A stretch of 64,000 nucleotides of DNA from the NCBI RefSeq assembly GCF_003569045.1, contig NZ_BFCB01000001.1, forward strand, positions 837,189-901,188, in the 5' to 3' direction. Under the pieces are notes generated by a model. The model was given only the letters and a program-made list of their open reading frames with translations. It was not told the origin of the DNA and made no database searches. Numbering within the stretch: position 1 is the first letter of the stretch; each line of letters opens with the position of its first letter. Shown in pieces: positions 8,645 to 16,545 of this stretch. The position numbers and the translations under genes are program-made. Source of the stretch: Aggregatilinea lenta (GTDB lineage Bacteria; Chloroflexota; Anaerolineae; Aggregatilineales; Aggregatilineaceae).

Positions 8645-9076
8645 ATGCCTACCTACGAATATCGCTGCAATGCCTGTCGCCGCAAGGTGACTCTGCGCTA
8701 CAAGACCTACGCCGAATACGACGAGGCCGTGCCGGTCTGTACGCACTGCGGCAGCGCGGACCTGACGCGGCTGATCTCGCGCGTGGCGATCCGGCGCTCG
8801 CCGCTGGGCCGCCTGATGAACAGCGACGACGTGAACGACAGCGCCTTCGACGACCTGGACACCGACGATCCGGTGATGCTGGGGCGGATGCTGCGCGAAA
8901 TGAGCGCCGAAACCGGCGAGGACCTGGGCGGGGAGTTCGAAGAGGTGGTGGACCGTCTGGAGCGCGGCGAAAGCCCGGAAGACATCGAATCCAGCCTGCC
9001 CGACATCCCGGCGGATGTGCCGCCGCCGTCGCCGTTGGGCGGCGGCCTCGGTGACTTCGGTGGCCTGGACGATTAG
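8645..9076 (+). CDS. FmdB-family zinc ribbon protein with long acidic tail
   Basis: The 143-residue protein begins MPTYEYRCNACRR and contains a second CTHCGS pair, the four-cysteine zinc ribbon of FmdB regulators. The start at 8645 follows GGAGG; an upstream ATG at 8549 would precede the ribbon with unrelated sequence. The remaining ~95 residues are acidic (DDVNDSAFDDLDTDDP) and end in a Pro/Gly-rich segment, so the tail is probably disordered. FmdB proteins are small, often of unknown function. A second FmdB gene lies at 60327-60638 with a different tail. Confidence 0.85.
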   Translation: MPTYEYRCNACRRKVTLRYKTYAEYDEAVPVCTHCGSADLTRLISRVAIRRSPLGRLMNSDDVNDSAFDDLDTDDPVMLGRMLREMSAETGEDLGGEFEEVVDRLERGESPEDIESSLPDIPADVPPPSPLGGGLGDFGGLDD

Positions 9077-9112
9077 GTGGATCGAACAGGGGTGATCCGG
9101 TTCTCGGTGCGA

Positions 9113-9153
9113 CCTCACCCCCGGCCCCTCTCCAACTTGATTGGAGAGGGGAG
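9113..9153 (+). repeat. Dispersed palindromic repeat, family A
   Basis: CCTCACCCCCGG followed by the inverted repeat CCCCTCTCCAA / TTGGAGAGGGG and a trailing AG. It is close to the copy at 48430 and lies directly downstream of the FmdB gene in a 463-base convergent gap. Confidence 0.88.
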
Positions 9154-9245
9154 CAAAGCACCGCTCAACGGGATTTGTAGGGGTGAGTCTGTGACCCATA
9201 GGCATTAAGTTAACGGGGCAACTGCGCCTGTTTCGCCTGGCGTTA

Positions 9246-9430
9246 ATGCAAAGCGCGAGCGGTGGTAACGGTGAGCTTGCCCTACCCGGCTTTTCTCTCA
9301 ATGGGCGGAGCAAGCCCCGCCCTTACGAAAGGCCGTGTTCCCCTCGGAAATGCTTAACTGAATGCGTATGGGTTTGCAACCCACCCGGACTTTTTGTATC
9401 CGAATTTAAAAGTTAAAGAGCATCAATACG
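9246..9430 (+). repeat. Composite modular hairpin element, copy 1
   Basis: Aligned by eye with 35366-35563, this element shares the backbone segments GGTGATAAC/GGTGGTAAC, TTTTCTCT, CTTAACT-AATGCGTATGGG and AAGTTAAAGAGCA. Between them the hairpins differ: here module 2 is GGGCGGAGC / GCCCCGCCC, whereas the other copy has GGGCGATGC / GCATCGCCC. A further module (GTAGGAACAATTC / GAATTGCCCTAC) follows at 9456-9482. Confidence 0.7.
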
Positions 9431-9455
9431 TCCCTACGGGTCGGTTGGCGTTCCC

Positions 9456-9482
9456 GTAGGAACAATTCTTGAATTGCCCTAC
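9456..9482. repeat. Palindromic repeat, CAATTC/GAATTG module
   Basis: GTAGGAACAATTC faces GAATTGCCCTAC. It matches the module at 40712-40738 and a partial one at 3217-3240. Confidence 0.65.
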
Positions 9483-9485
9483 ATG

Positions 9486-9516
9486 AAAACACGCCCACAG
9501 ACGGAGCGTGTTTTTT
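9486..9516 (-). terminator. Intrinsic terminator after thymidylate kinase
   Basis: AAAACACGC pairs with GCGTGTTTT around a short loop. On the minus strand the hairpin ends in TTTT, so it ends the tmk transcript. On the plus strand it is followed by six T residues, so it may work in both directions. Confidence 0.7.
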
Positions 9517-9539
9517 GCTGTTCCCCAATTCCAGATCCC

Positions 9540-10184
9540 TTACCGGCTGAGCGGATCGGAGGTGGTGAGGCGCGCGAGGATCGCCGTGCGGATCTCCGCC
9601 TGGATTACGTCGCGCGGGGCGGAGGCGTCGATGGTCACCCAGCGCGACGGCGCTTCGGCGATCAGCCGCAAATAGCCTTCACGCACGCGGCGGTGGAAGT
9701 CCAGCGAGAGCGCGTCCATGCGGTTCCACTCCGCGCCGTCTTCGGCGGCGGCGTGACGGCGGCGCAGGCCCTCTTCGACAGTGATGTCGAGGTACAGCGT
9801 CAGGTCCGGCTGGAGGCCCCCTGTCGCAAAGGTCAGGATCTGCCGCAGGATTCCCAGGTCGAGGCCGTGACCGTAGCCCTGGTAGGCCAGCGTGCTGTCC
9901 GCGTAGCGGTCGCAGATTACGACCTCACCGACGGCCAGCCGGGGGCGAATCTCCTCGTTGACCAACTGCGCGCGCGAGGCGGCGTAGAGCAGGATCTCGG
10001 TGTGCGGGTGCATCTGCTCGTTCTTCAGGTCGTGCAGCACGTCGCGGATCTGGTCCCCGATGCTGGTGCCGCCCGGCTCGCGCGTATGGAAGACGGCGTA
10101 GCCCCGCTCCCGCAGATCGCGGACCAGCAGCGCCACCTGTGTGGTCTTGCCGCTGCCTTCCGGCCCTTCTAGCGTAATGAACAT
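9540..10184 (-). CDS. tmk: Thymidylate kinase
   Basis: A 214-residue dTMP kinase that makes dTDP from dTMP in nucleotide synthesis. It has the P-loop GPEGSGKTTQ at residues 7-16, the TREPGGTSIGDQIR motif, and the DRYADSTLAYQG motif that positions dTMP. The start at 10184 (MFITLEGPEGSGK) is the family N-terminus; the frame remains open further upstream but that part overlaps a different gene. It lies 32 bases downstream of a small membrane-anchored protein gene on the same strand. Confidence 0.96.
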   Translation of the reverse strand: MFITLEGPEGSGKTTQVALLVRDLRERGYAVFHTREPGGTSIGDQIRDVLHDLKNEQMHPHTEILLYAASRAQLVNEEIRPRLAVGEVVICDRYADSTLAYQGYGHGLDLGILRQILTFATGGLQPDLTLYLDITVEEGLRRRHAAAEDGAEWNRMDALSLDFHRRVREGYLRLIAEAPSRWVTIDASAPRDVIQAEIRTAILARLTTSDPLSR

Positions 10185-10216
10185 AGTGGTTCGCTGAACA
10201 TAATGGTTTGCTCGTT

Positions 10217-10747
10217 TTAGCGCACTTCCACGTCGAACGGTGTGCGGGCTGCCCGCGCCACCTGGATGCCCGCCAGATCGCTGTCGATCCATACGGTCAG
10301 GTCCGTATTGTACACGCCGGGCTGCACGCCCTCCAGGGTCAAGGCGACTTCCAGGGTCGCGCCGGGCTGCACGACCGTGTCGATCCGGTATTCGTCCCAT
10401 TCGCCATAGATCGGGTAGCTGCGCTCGGTGATGGAGTTGTAGAGCGGCTGCATGCCGGTGACGTTGATGCCCGCCAGCAGTGCGGGGTCCAGGCCGATCC
10501 CGGTTACGGTGACGGGATCCAGGCCGACGTTTTTGATGGTGACGGTGACGGGCAGTGTCTCCTGGGCTGTGAGGATGAGCGACGCAGGCGCAACCTCGAC
10601 TTCGATCGTGTTCGGCTCGCCCGCCCAGTACAGCGCGAACGCCGCCGCGCCACCAATGATCAGGGCGATCACGGCCAGGATGAAGATCATGCCCCAGCAG
10701 CCCGCGCGGGAGCGCCGGGGCGGTGGAGGCGGTACTGTTTCGTACAT
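10217..10747 (-). CDS. Membrane-anchored protein with an extracytoplasmic beta domain (function unknown)
   Basis: A 176-residue protein with a Pro-rich start (MYETVPPPPPRR), one transmembrane helix (GMIFILAVIALIIGGAAAF) and an outer beta-rich domain with LPVTVTIKNVGLDPVTV and VYNTDLTVWID. The domain resembles LEA14/CARDB-like immunoglobulin folds, but I do not recognise a defined family. An alternative start nine residues upstream (10774) exists; neither has a strong ribosome site. It precedes tmk on the same strand with a 32-base gap and is probably cotranscribed with it. Confidence 0.65.
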   Translation of the reverse strand: MYETVPPPPPRRSRAGCWGMIFILAVIALIIGGAAAFALYWAGEPNTIEVEVAPASLILTAQETLPVTVTIKNVGLDPVTVTGIGLDPALLAGINVTGMQPLYNSITERSYPIYGEWDEYRIDTVVQPGATLEVALTLEGVQPGVYNTDLTVWIDSDLAGIQVARAARTPFDVEVR

Positions 10748-10904
10748 CGCACGGCTCACAGCGAACTCTCCCATGCCATTGCGCGTCGGTTAGTCTGGCT
10801 AGCTGCCACCGCCGCAGTTTCGTCTCTGTTGATGAGTGTAGCGGCAGACCGGATCTGCTGCCAACCGGAGCGGCCCCTAACCAACGCGCGGGCGATCCGG
10901 ATCG

Positions 10905-10910
10905 TATAAT
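10905..10910 (+). promoter_or_regulatory. Consensus -10 element upstream of the helix-hairpin-helix gene
   Basis: A perfect TATAAT 71 bases before the ATG at 10981; no good -35 is visible at 16-18 bases upstream. Confidence 0.4.
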
Positions 10911-10980
10911 GAATTCGAGCATCTAATTGCGCTTAAACAACAGTTTGGCGCGGCAAGAAACATTAAAGAGGGAGACGAAG

Positions 10981-11691
10981 ATGTACTCAATCGATCTCGC
11001 GCAAATCAGCCTGGATGATTTTGAAACGATTATCGCCAGCGCCGATCTTTTACCCGGCAGGCGGATTCTGGCGGACGATCTTTCGGGCGTAATGGGGCGC
11101 CTGAAGCAAAAAGGCATCTCCCACCTCGGTATGTTGCAAAAGCTGCTCCGTAACAAGCGCGACTATCCCGCGCTCGCCGCCGAGCTGTCGATCAGTGTCG
11201 ATTATCTGACCGTGCTGAACCGGGAGATCAACAGCTACGTCTCGAAGCCGGTTCCGCTCGCAAGCCTCGATCTTTTCTCCGAAGCTGAGCTTGCCCGGCT
11301 CGACCAGGAAGGCCTCAAATCCTCGAAGGATCTGTACGAGCGCGGCCTGACGCGCGCCGCCCGCAAGGATCTCGCCGCGTGCCTGCATCTTGAGCAGTCA
11401 CAAATCGAGGCGGCGATCGAACTGGCGGACCTCTTACGAATCAACGGCGTTGGTCCGGTCTATGCCAAGATTTTGCGGGAGATGGGGATTAACAGCGCTG
11501 CGTCGTACGCGGAAACCGAGTCGGAAACGATCCTGGAAAACTACCGCAAAATCAACGCTGAAAAAGGGTACAGCAAAGCGCGCCTTAGTCTCAGCGATGT
11601 TGAGTATTGCAAGCGCTTCTGCCGGAAACTGGACGTCGATATTCAGCAACAGGTAGATATTGAGAAACCCGGCATGTCCACTGGCGGCTAA
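10981..11691 (+). CDS. DUF4332-type helix-hairpin-helix protein
   Basis: A 236-residue soluble protein. Residues ~145-175 (LADLLRINGVGPVYAKILRE) form a helix-hairpin-helix core, and the first half contains a second related region (ADDLSGVMGRLKQKGISHLG ... LLRNKRDYP), the layout of DUF4332 proteins. The start at 10981 follows GGGAG and gives MYSIDLAQIS; an earlier ATG at 10927 lacks a ribosome site. HhH domains usually bind DNA without sequence specificity, but no catalytic domain is present. The role is unknown. It converges on the R3H ATPase operon. Confidence 0.75.
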   Translation: MYSIDLAQISLDDFETIIASADLLPGRRILADDLSGVMGRLKQKGISHLGMLQKLLRNKRDYPALAAELSISVDYLTVLNREINSYVSKPVPLASLDLFSEAELARLDQEGLKSSKDLYERGLTRAARKDLAACLHLEQSQIEAAIELADLLRINGVGPVYAKILREMGINSAASYAETESETILENYRKINAEKGYSKARLSLSDVEYCKRFCRKLDVDIQQQVDIEKPGMSTGG

Positions 11692-11707
11692 CCGCTGCTC
11701 CCGCCCA

Positions 11708-11737
11708 ATAAAAAAGGGCAGGGGTCTCACCCTGCCC
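11708..11737 (-). terminator. Intrinsic terminator after the R3H ATPase operon
   Basis: GGGCAGGG (11716-11723) pairs with CCCTGCCC (11730-11737); on the minus strand the stem is followed by a run of six to seven T residues, an ideal terminator for the gene ending at 11764. Confidence 0.88.
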
Positions 11738-11763
11738 TCGGCATACCGTGAAGATCGGCGGCG

Positions 11764-13428
11764 CTAGTGCACCGGCTGGTCGCGGAAGATCCGCACGCGG
11801 CGGTTCGGCTCGTTGCCGTAGCTGTGCGAGATCAGGTGCGCGGCGCGGACCATCTCGTGCTGCTTGCGCCGGATGTGGCTGGCCTGCGGCGACAGATCGA
11901 CCGAGCGCGCCCCGCTGCGAATGCGGCGGATCGCTTCCTCAACCTCGCCCATCGCCCGGCCAAAAGGGTCCTGAGGTTCGTCTCCGTGCAGTTGGAAGAC
12001 GTCCACCAGGAAATCCTCCATTTGGGTGATCGTGTTGGCCCGCAGGACGTAGATCGAGATGCCTATGCGCTCCGCGTCCACGATCATACGCGGGCGGCGG
12101 CGGTAGTAGTTCTTCAGCGTGACGATAGCCTGCGCCGATTCGAGATCGTCCACGATGACCACCGGCACGTGAAGCTGCTTGGCAACCTGCTGCAGGCGGT
12201 TGCGCGCCACGCCGTACGGATAAACGTGCAGCGGTGGCAATGAGCGGTTCCCGCCCGGCAGGTTGAACGGCTCGGCGCGGTCGCCGGGGGCGCTGCTGCC
12301 GAAACTGTTGTTGTACGCATAGTCCTGCTCGCGCTCGCGCACCGGGCCGGAGAACTCGTTGCGACGCCCTGGCTCCCGGCCAGGGCCGCCCCGGCGCGTG
12401 CCGTTGCGCTCGCCGAAGGTCGGGTCGGGCCGGGCGGACTCGATCTGAATCTCGCCCGTCTCGGTGCGTGTGCGGATTTCCACCGGCAGCGGGCGGCCCC
12501 GCAGCTTGGCGTCCACGGCGGCGGCCACGTCGTCCAGCACGGCCAGCCGGTTGCGCGTCTGAATCTCGACCAGCACGTTGAAGGTCGGGGGCGCGCGGCG
12601 CTCCAGAACGGTTTTCTGCGTGCCGCGACGGCGCGCTTCTTCGTCCGAGAGCGTGACCGACTCGATGCCGCCGACGAGGTCGGACAGCGTCGGGTTGAGC
12701 AGCAAGTTATCCAGGCTGTTGCCGTGCGCTGTGCCGATGAGCTGCACGCCGCGCTCGGCGATGGTGCGGGCGGCCTGCGCTTCCAGCTCGCGCCCGATCT
12801 CGTCGATGACGATGGCTTCGGGGTTGTGGTTCTCCACCGCCTCGATCATCACCTCGTGCTGGAACAGCGGACGCGCGACCTGCATGCGCCGCGCCCGGCC
12901 TACCGCCGGGTGGGGCACGTCGCCGTCGCCGCCGATCTCGTTCGAGGTATCGACGATGATCACGCGCCGCGATTCGGCCAGCACGCGCGCGGCCTCGCGC
13001 AGCAGCGTCGTCTTGCCTACGCCGGGCGGACCCAGCAGCAGGACGTTGTTGCCCGCCTCGATGATGTCTTCGAGGATGTCGATCGTGCCGTAGACCGCAC
13101 GCCCTACGCGGCACGTCAGGCCGACGATGTCGGCCCGGCGGTTGCGGATGGCGCTGATGCGGTGCAGCGTGCGCTGGATGCCGCCGCGATTGTCCTCGTC
13201 GAACGATCCGACGCGCTCGGCGACGTACTGGATCGTTTCCGGCGTGATTTCCTTCTCGTCGAGCACCACCTCGCCGTCCACGTAGCGCGCGGTGGGTACG
13301 CGGCCCAGGTCTACGATGACTTCCAGCAGATCGTTTTCGTCGCGGCCTGTGGCCGCCAGCCGTTCGACCAGATATTCCGGTAAAACAGCTTTGAGTTGTT
13401 CAAGGTCGTCAGTGATTCGTCGTTCCAT
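11764..13428 (-). CDS. AAA+ ATPase with C-terminal R3H nucleic-acid-binding domain (Ycf45/SpoIIIAA-like)
   Basis: A 554-residue protein. Residues ~110-320 are a P-loop ATPase: Walker A GPPGVGKTT (133-141) and Walker B AIVIDEIG (206-212), with the ring-ATPase segment TSNEIGGDGDVPHPAVG typical of Ycf45 and SpoIIIAA. A low-complexity linker (~330-410) leads to a second alpha/beta region and a C-terminal R3H domain (EMVRAAHLISHSYGNEPNRR), known to bind single-stranded nucleic acid. Such proteins are found in cyanobacteria, plastids and Chloroflexota; their function is poorly known. It is transcribed with the GNAT-like gene three bases upstream. Confidence 0.88.
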   Translation of the reverse strand: MERRITDDLEQLKAVLPEYLVERLAATGRDENDLLEVIVDLGRVPTARYVDGEVVLDEKEITPETIQYVAERVGSFDEDNRGGIQRTLHRISAIRNRRADIVGLTCRVGRAVYGTIDILEDIIEAGNNVLLLGPPGVGKTTLLREAARVLAESRRVIIVDTSNEIGGDGDVPHPAVGRARRMQVARPLFQHEVMIEAVENHNPEAIVIDEIGRELEAQAARTIAERGVQLIGTAHGNSLDNLLLNPTLSDLVGGIESVTLSDEEARRRGTQKTVLERRAPPTFNVLVEIQTRNRLAVLDDVAAAVDAKLRGRPLPVEIRTRTETGEIQIESARPDPTFGERNGTRRGGPGREPGRRNEFSGPVREREQDYAYNNSFGSSAPGDRAEPFNLPGGNRSLPPLHVYPYGVARNRLQQVAKQLHVPVVIVDDLESAQAIVTLKNYYRRRPRMIVDAERIGISIYVLRANTITQMEDFLVDVFQLHGDEPQDPFGRAMGEVEEAIRRIRSGARSVDLSPQASHIRRKQHEMVRAAHLISHSYGNEPNRRVRIFRDQPVH

Positions 13429-13431
13429 AGG

Positions 13432-14436
13432 TTATTTCTGGCTGAATCTCCCGCCGCGATGCCCATTGGCCGCGCGACCATTGTGAGTCGTGAGTTTATG
13501 GAGTGGAAGTGGACCGTCGGCCACGGGCGGGCGCAGACGGCTCGCTTCGAGCGGATGGAGCGCCGCAACCTCTGCGCGCTCGGCGCGCACGGTTGTATAT
13601 TTAACCATGAGTGCCTGGTGTGTCCATGGCGCAAACTCCACTTCTTCCAGCACACGCTGGAGCCAGTCCTGGTAAGCACGCGCGTAAAGGTACACTGGCA
13701 GGTCCTCCGCGTGCGATATACGCGCCAACGCCGACAGGGTGATATCCGCCGTTTGCTCGTAAATCTCCGGGTGAAAATAAGGCTTGATCACGACTCCGCT
13801 CTTGCCTTCCGTCACGGCCAGATAGGCCGCGATTTGCCCGTCACGTTCATACACCAGCCCGCCGCAGTCGGGGTCGGGCAGGGGTTCGGCCTGCTGGAGC
13901 AGACGCGGTACGGTGTTGGACCACAGCACACTGATCCCGATCGCGTCCTGGCTGCACGCGGGCCGGAGCAGGTCCGGCTGGCCGCGCGGCACGCTGCTTG
14001 GCTCGCGGCGCAGGATCACCTGGCGCGAGTACACGGCGAAGCCCGCCATACGAAACGACGGAAACGCCGCGTGCTCTTCGTCGATTTCGGCGCTCAGCAG
14101 GTGCGCCCCGCGTTTGCCTGCCTCGAACGCGAGCGCTTCGAGCAGCCGCGTCCAGATCGGGCTGTCGCCCTCTTGCGGCTCCGGCGCGACGAGCGTCAGC
14201 TGCGCGACCTGATCGCGGTGGCGGAACTGCCCCACGTAGGTGTTGTCACCCTGGCGCATCACGAGCGTGGGCGCGCCAAAATCGGCCAGCGGAAAGGACG
14301 CCAGCAGCGCATCTTCCAACCCGTTGATCCCTTTCGAGAGCGCCGCCGCCTGGTCGAGGGGCAGGCTCCGCGCGATCACGCGCCGTACATTGGGCAGATC
14401 GAGGGGGGAAATTGGGCGGACGTCCGTGCGATCCAT
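13432..14436 (-). CDS. Predicted GNAT-like acetyltransferase-fold protein
   Basis: A 334-residue soluble protein beginning MDRTDVRPISPLDLPNVRRV, the usual first strand and helix of a GNAT domain. The N-terminal half ends with a membrane-facing-like strand pattern (FPSFRMAGFAVYSRQVILRR) and a second GNAT-like half follows (GGLVYERDGQIAAYLAVTEG). No convincing acetyl-CoA loop (R/QxxGxG/A) is visible in either half, so activity is uncertain. It ends three bases before the R3H ATPase start, so the two are coupled. The conserved pairing suggests a shared job, but I cannot name it. Confidence 0.7.
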   Translation of the reverse strand: MDRTDVRPISPLDLPNVRRVIARSLPLDQAAALSKGINGLEDALLASFPLADFGAPTLVMRQGDNTYVGQFRHRDQVAQLTLVAPEPQEGDSPIWTRLLEALAFEAGKRGAHLLSAEIDEEHAAFPSFRMAGFAVYSRQVILRREPSSVPRGQPDLLRPACSQDAIGISVLWSNTVPRLLQQAEPLPDPDCGGLVYERDGQIAAYLAVTEGKSGVVIKPYFHPEIYEQTADITLSALARISHAEDLPVYLYARAYQDWLQRVLEEVEFAPWTHQALMVKYTTVRAERAEVAALHPLEASRLRPPVADGPLPLHKLTTHNGRAANGHRGGRFSQK

Positions 14437-14601
14437 ACTCTGCCAGTTTCTCCAGCGTTACCGATACATAATCAACCACACCGCGCTTCAGTCGAAGCGC
14501 AGTGTCACAAGCTCGACAGGTTGCAGGCCACCAACCGGGAGGATCTTCCGCAACTGTCTTGCGGACCATAGGAAGGATGGAGTATGGTTCATCTTGGTAA
14601 C

Positions 14602-14630
14602 ATTTTAGCATCACCTAAGATCACCCGCAA
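14602..14630 (-). promoter_or_regulatory. Promoter of the GNAT/R3H ATPase operon
   Basis: On the minus strand TTGCGG (14625-14630) is 17 bases from TAAAAT (14602-14607), in an AT-rich stretch within the 338-base gap 14437-14774. Transcription would start near 14595, leaving a leader of about 160 bases. The rest of the gap shows only the terminator at 14713-14747. Confidence 0.5.
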
Positions 14631-14712
14631 TTGGTGTTTCGTAAGAGACATATTTAAATAAATTTAGTGCCACAATCCTTAATCAATGCCCTAAAATGCC
14701 GGACGGGATCAA

Positions 14713-14747
14713 AAAACGGGACGGAGCGCGGTGCCCCACCCCGTTTT
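14713..14747 (-). terminator. Intrinsic terminator after the SIMPL gene
   Basis: AAAACGGG and CCCGTTTT flank a GC-rich loop; on the minus strand the stem runs into six T residues, 28 bases after the SIMPL-gene stop. Confidence 0.75.
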
Positions 14748-14774
14748 GCGACCTGTGCGTCCGGTCCGTGCCGC

Positions 14775-15530
14775 TTACTGAAGCACGTAGGTGATCGTCA
14801 CGCTCATGGTCACGCTCAGCGTGCCCTGGCTGATGGTGGCGCTGTTCGTCGTGGTGCCCATGCCGCCGTAGTCCATGCGGTTGCTCAGCGGATAGCTGTT
14901 GTTGCCCTCGACCACCTGCACAGCCTCGCCGACGGTCGCGCCTACCAGACCCGCCAGCTCTTCGGCCCGCGCGCGGGCGTCCGCCACGGCATCCGTGCGG
15001 GCTTCGCTTTCGAGCGCGGCGCTGTCGGAGATGTCAAACTCGACGTAGTTCACGAGGTTCGCGCCCGCGTCCACGGCGGCAGAAATCAGCTCGCCCACGC
15101 GATCCGCTTCGCGCACGGTCACGCGCACGGTGGTGCTGACGCGGTAGGGCGTGCCGGTCGCGGCGTCACTGCTCTCGCCGCTGGACGCCATCGGGCTGTA
15201 GCTGTAGTCCTGCGAGATGTTGAAGTACTCGGTGCGGATATCTTCCGGCGCGACGCCTGCGTCCTGAAGGGTCTGGATGACGGCGTTCATGCGAGTGTTC
15301 ACGTCGTCCATCGCGTCGGCGATGTCAGTGTTGACCGCTTCGACGCCCAGGCCCACGCGCACGATGTCCGGCACGCCCGTTGCGTAGCCGAAGCCGGTCA
15401 CGGTAACGGTGCGCTGGTCGGAGCCGTCCTGGGCGTGCGCCGGGCGCGCGGTGAGGCCTGCCCCGGATGCGGCCAGGGTCAGGGTGAGTACGAGCGCCAG
15501 TGCAGCGATGAGGTGCTTGCGGAACGTCAT
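14775..15530 (-). CDS. Secreted SIMPL-domain (DUF541) protein
   Basis: A 251-residue protein with a signal peptide (LIAALALVLTLTLAASGAG, cleavage after AHA) and the SIMPL/DUF541 pattern: RTVTVTGFGYATGVPDIVRV near the start, VIQTLQDAGVAPEDIRTEYFN in the middle, and a C-terminal LSVTMSVTITYVLQ strand. DUF541 proteins are periplasmic or secreted; a few are linked to oxidative stress or surface structures, but no enzymatic activity is established. It is monocistronic, divergent from the lipoprotein gene at 15820, and ended by its own terminator. Confidence 0.9.
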   Translation of the reverse strand: MTFRKHLIAALALVLTLTLAASGAGLTARPAHAQDGSDQRTVTVTGFGYATGVPDIVRVGLGVEAVNTDIADAMDDVNTRMNAVIQTLQDAGVAPEDIRTEYFNISQDYSYSPMASSGESSDAATGTPYRVSTTVRVTVREADRVGELISAAVDAGANLVNYVEFDISDSAALESEARTDAVADARARAEELAGLVGATVGEAVQVVEGNNSYPLSNRMDYGGMGTTTNSATISQGTLSVTMSVTITYVLQ

Positions 15531-15751
15531 GGATTTTCTCTCCTTGCTGAACTTCTTACGATACCGGATAGGTGCAGGCAGTACGCAGCGACCATGTCAC
15601 TGGTGAATGTCATTGTAGGGGCAATCCGGCGTTTGGTGCCGGGCGCCGGGCATGCGTCTGCCTGTCTCTATCAAGACGATGGGCCGTGGCAAAAGGTTCC
15701 ACAATACGTTCTGCAATGCGCTTTCGACTGGCTGGCAGTTCCCGCAGACAT

Positions 15752-15757
15752 TATAAT
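15752..15757 (+). promoter_or_regulatory. Consensus -10 element before the lipoprotein/DinB pair
   Basis: A perfect TATAAT 63 bases before the lipoprotein start at 15820; the -35 region is weak. The rest of the 289-base divergent gap shows no other clear signal. Confidence 0.4.
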
Positions 15758-15819
15758 CCGAGCGACTAAGGCAGCGTTTCACTGGCTGCGCTGTCGTTTT
15801 CAGCGAAGAGAGGCACACA

Positions 15820-16509
15820 ATGGGTCGTAAGGGACGATGGTTAGGGCTGCTGCTCGTGGCACTGCTGGCGGCGTCCGCCTGCCAACCGGATCCGCGTCAT
15901 CAGGTCGAAACCGGGCAGGAGCTGCTTTCAGTCGCCTTTGACGATCCCGCTGCGTGGGAAACCGGCGCGTATCCGGTGAATGTGGAGGAGCCGGACACCA
16001 CGCTGAGCATGGTGGACGGGCGCTTCCGCCTGGATCACCATGCGACGACCAGCCCGTCATTTACGTGGAGCATGGGCGGCGACCCCTATCAGGACGTGGT
16101 GATCGAAGTCGAGACACAGCAGCTCAGCGACGAAGAGAACAACCTCTACGGCGTGGCCTGCCGTCTGGCGACGGACGCGACCGGCGACGCGACCGGCTAC
16201 GTGCTGCTGATCAGCGGCGATGGCTACTTCGGCTTTGCGCGCCTGGCGAACCGCAGCCTGGAATTTTTGATCGACTGGCGGCAGAACAACGCGATCCGCA
16301 AGGGCACCGCCTCGAACTCGATGCAGGCGGTGTGCGTCGGAAATTACCTCGCGCTGAGCGTCAACGGCGAGTTCTTGGGCGACGTGGTCGACGATACGTA
16401 TATGTCCCAGACCGGGCAGGTCGGCATGGTCGCGGGCGTCACGCGCGACGCGATGGTTAGCATTGAGTTCGACAATCTCACTGTGTACGAGGGCCGGATC
16501 GTCGATTAA
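15820..16509 (+). CDS. Lipoprotein with a concanavalin-like (LamG/DUF1080-type) domain
   Basis: A 229-residue protein with a lipobox (LLAASAC, Cys21) and so anchored outside the membrane. After a short linker the chain reads as a jelly-roll: FDDPAAWETGAYPV, GRFRLDHHATTSPSFTWSMGG, YGVACRLA, YVLLISGDGYFGFARL, LALSVNGEFLGDV and GQVGMVAG, matching the strand order of 3-keto-disaccharide hydrolase/LamG-type domains that often bind glycans. No catalytic residues are apparent. The start follows AGAGAGG. It is 36 bases upstream of the DinB gene and probably cotranscribed. Confidence 0.75.
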   Translation: MGRKGRWLGLLLVALLAASACQPDPRHQVETGQELLSVAFDDPAAWETGAYPVNVEEPDTTLSMVDGRFRLDHHATTSPSFTWSMGGDPYQDVVIEVETQQLSDEENNLYGVACRLATDATGDATGYVLLISGDGYFGFARLANRSLEFLIDWRQNNAIRKGTASNSMQAVCVGNYLALSVNGEFLGDVVDDTYMSQTGQVGMVAGVTRDAMVSIEFDNLTVYEGRIVD

Positions 16510-16545
16510 ACCGGACGGGGCCAGCCCTGGATCGAGGAGGACCGT

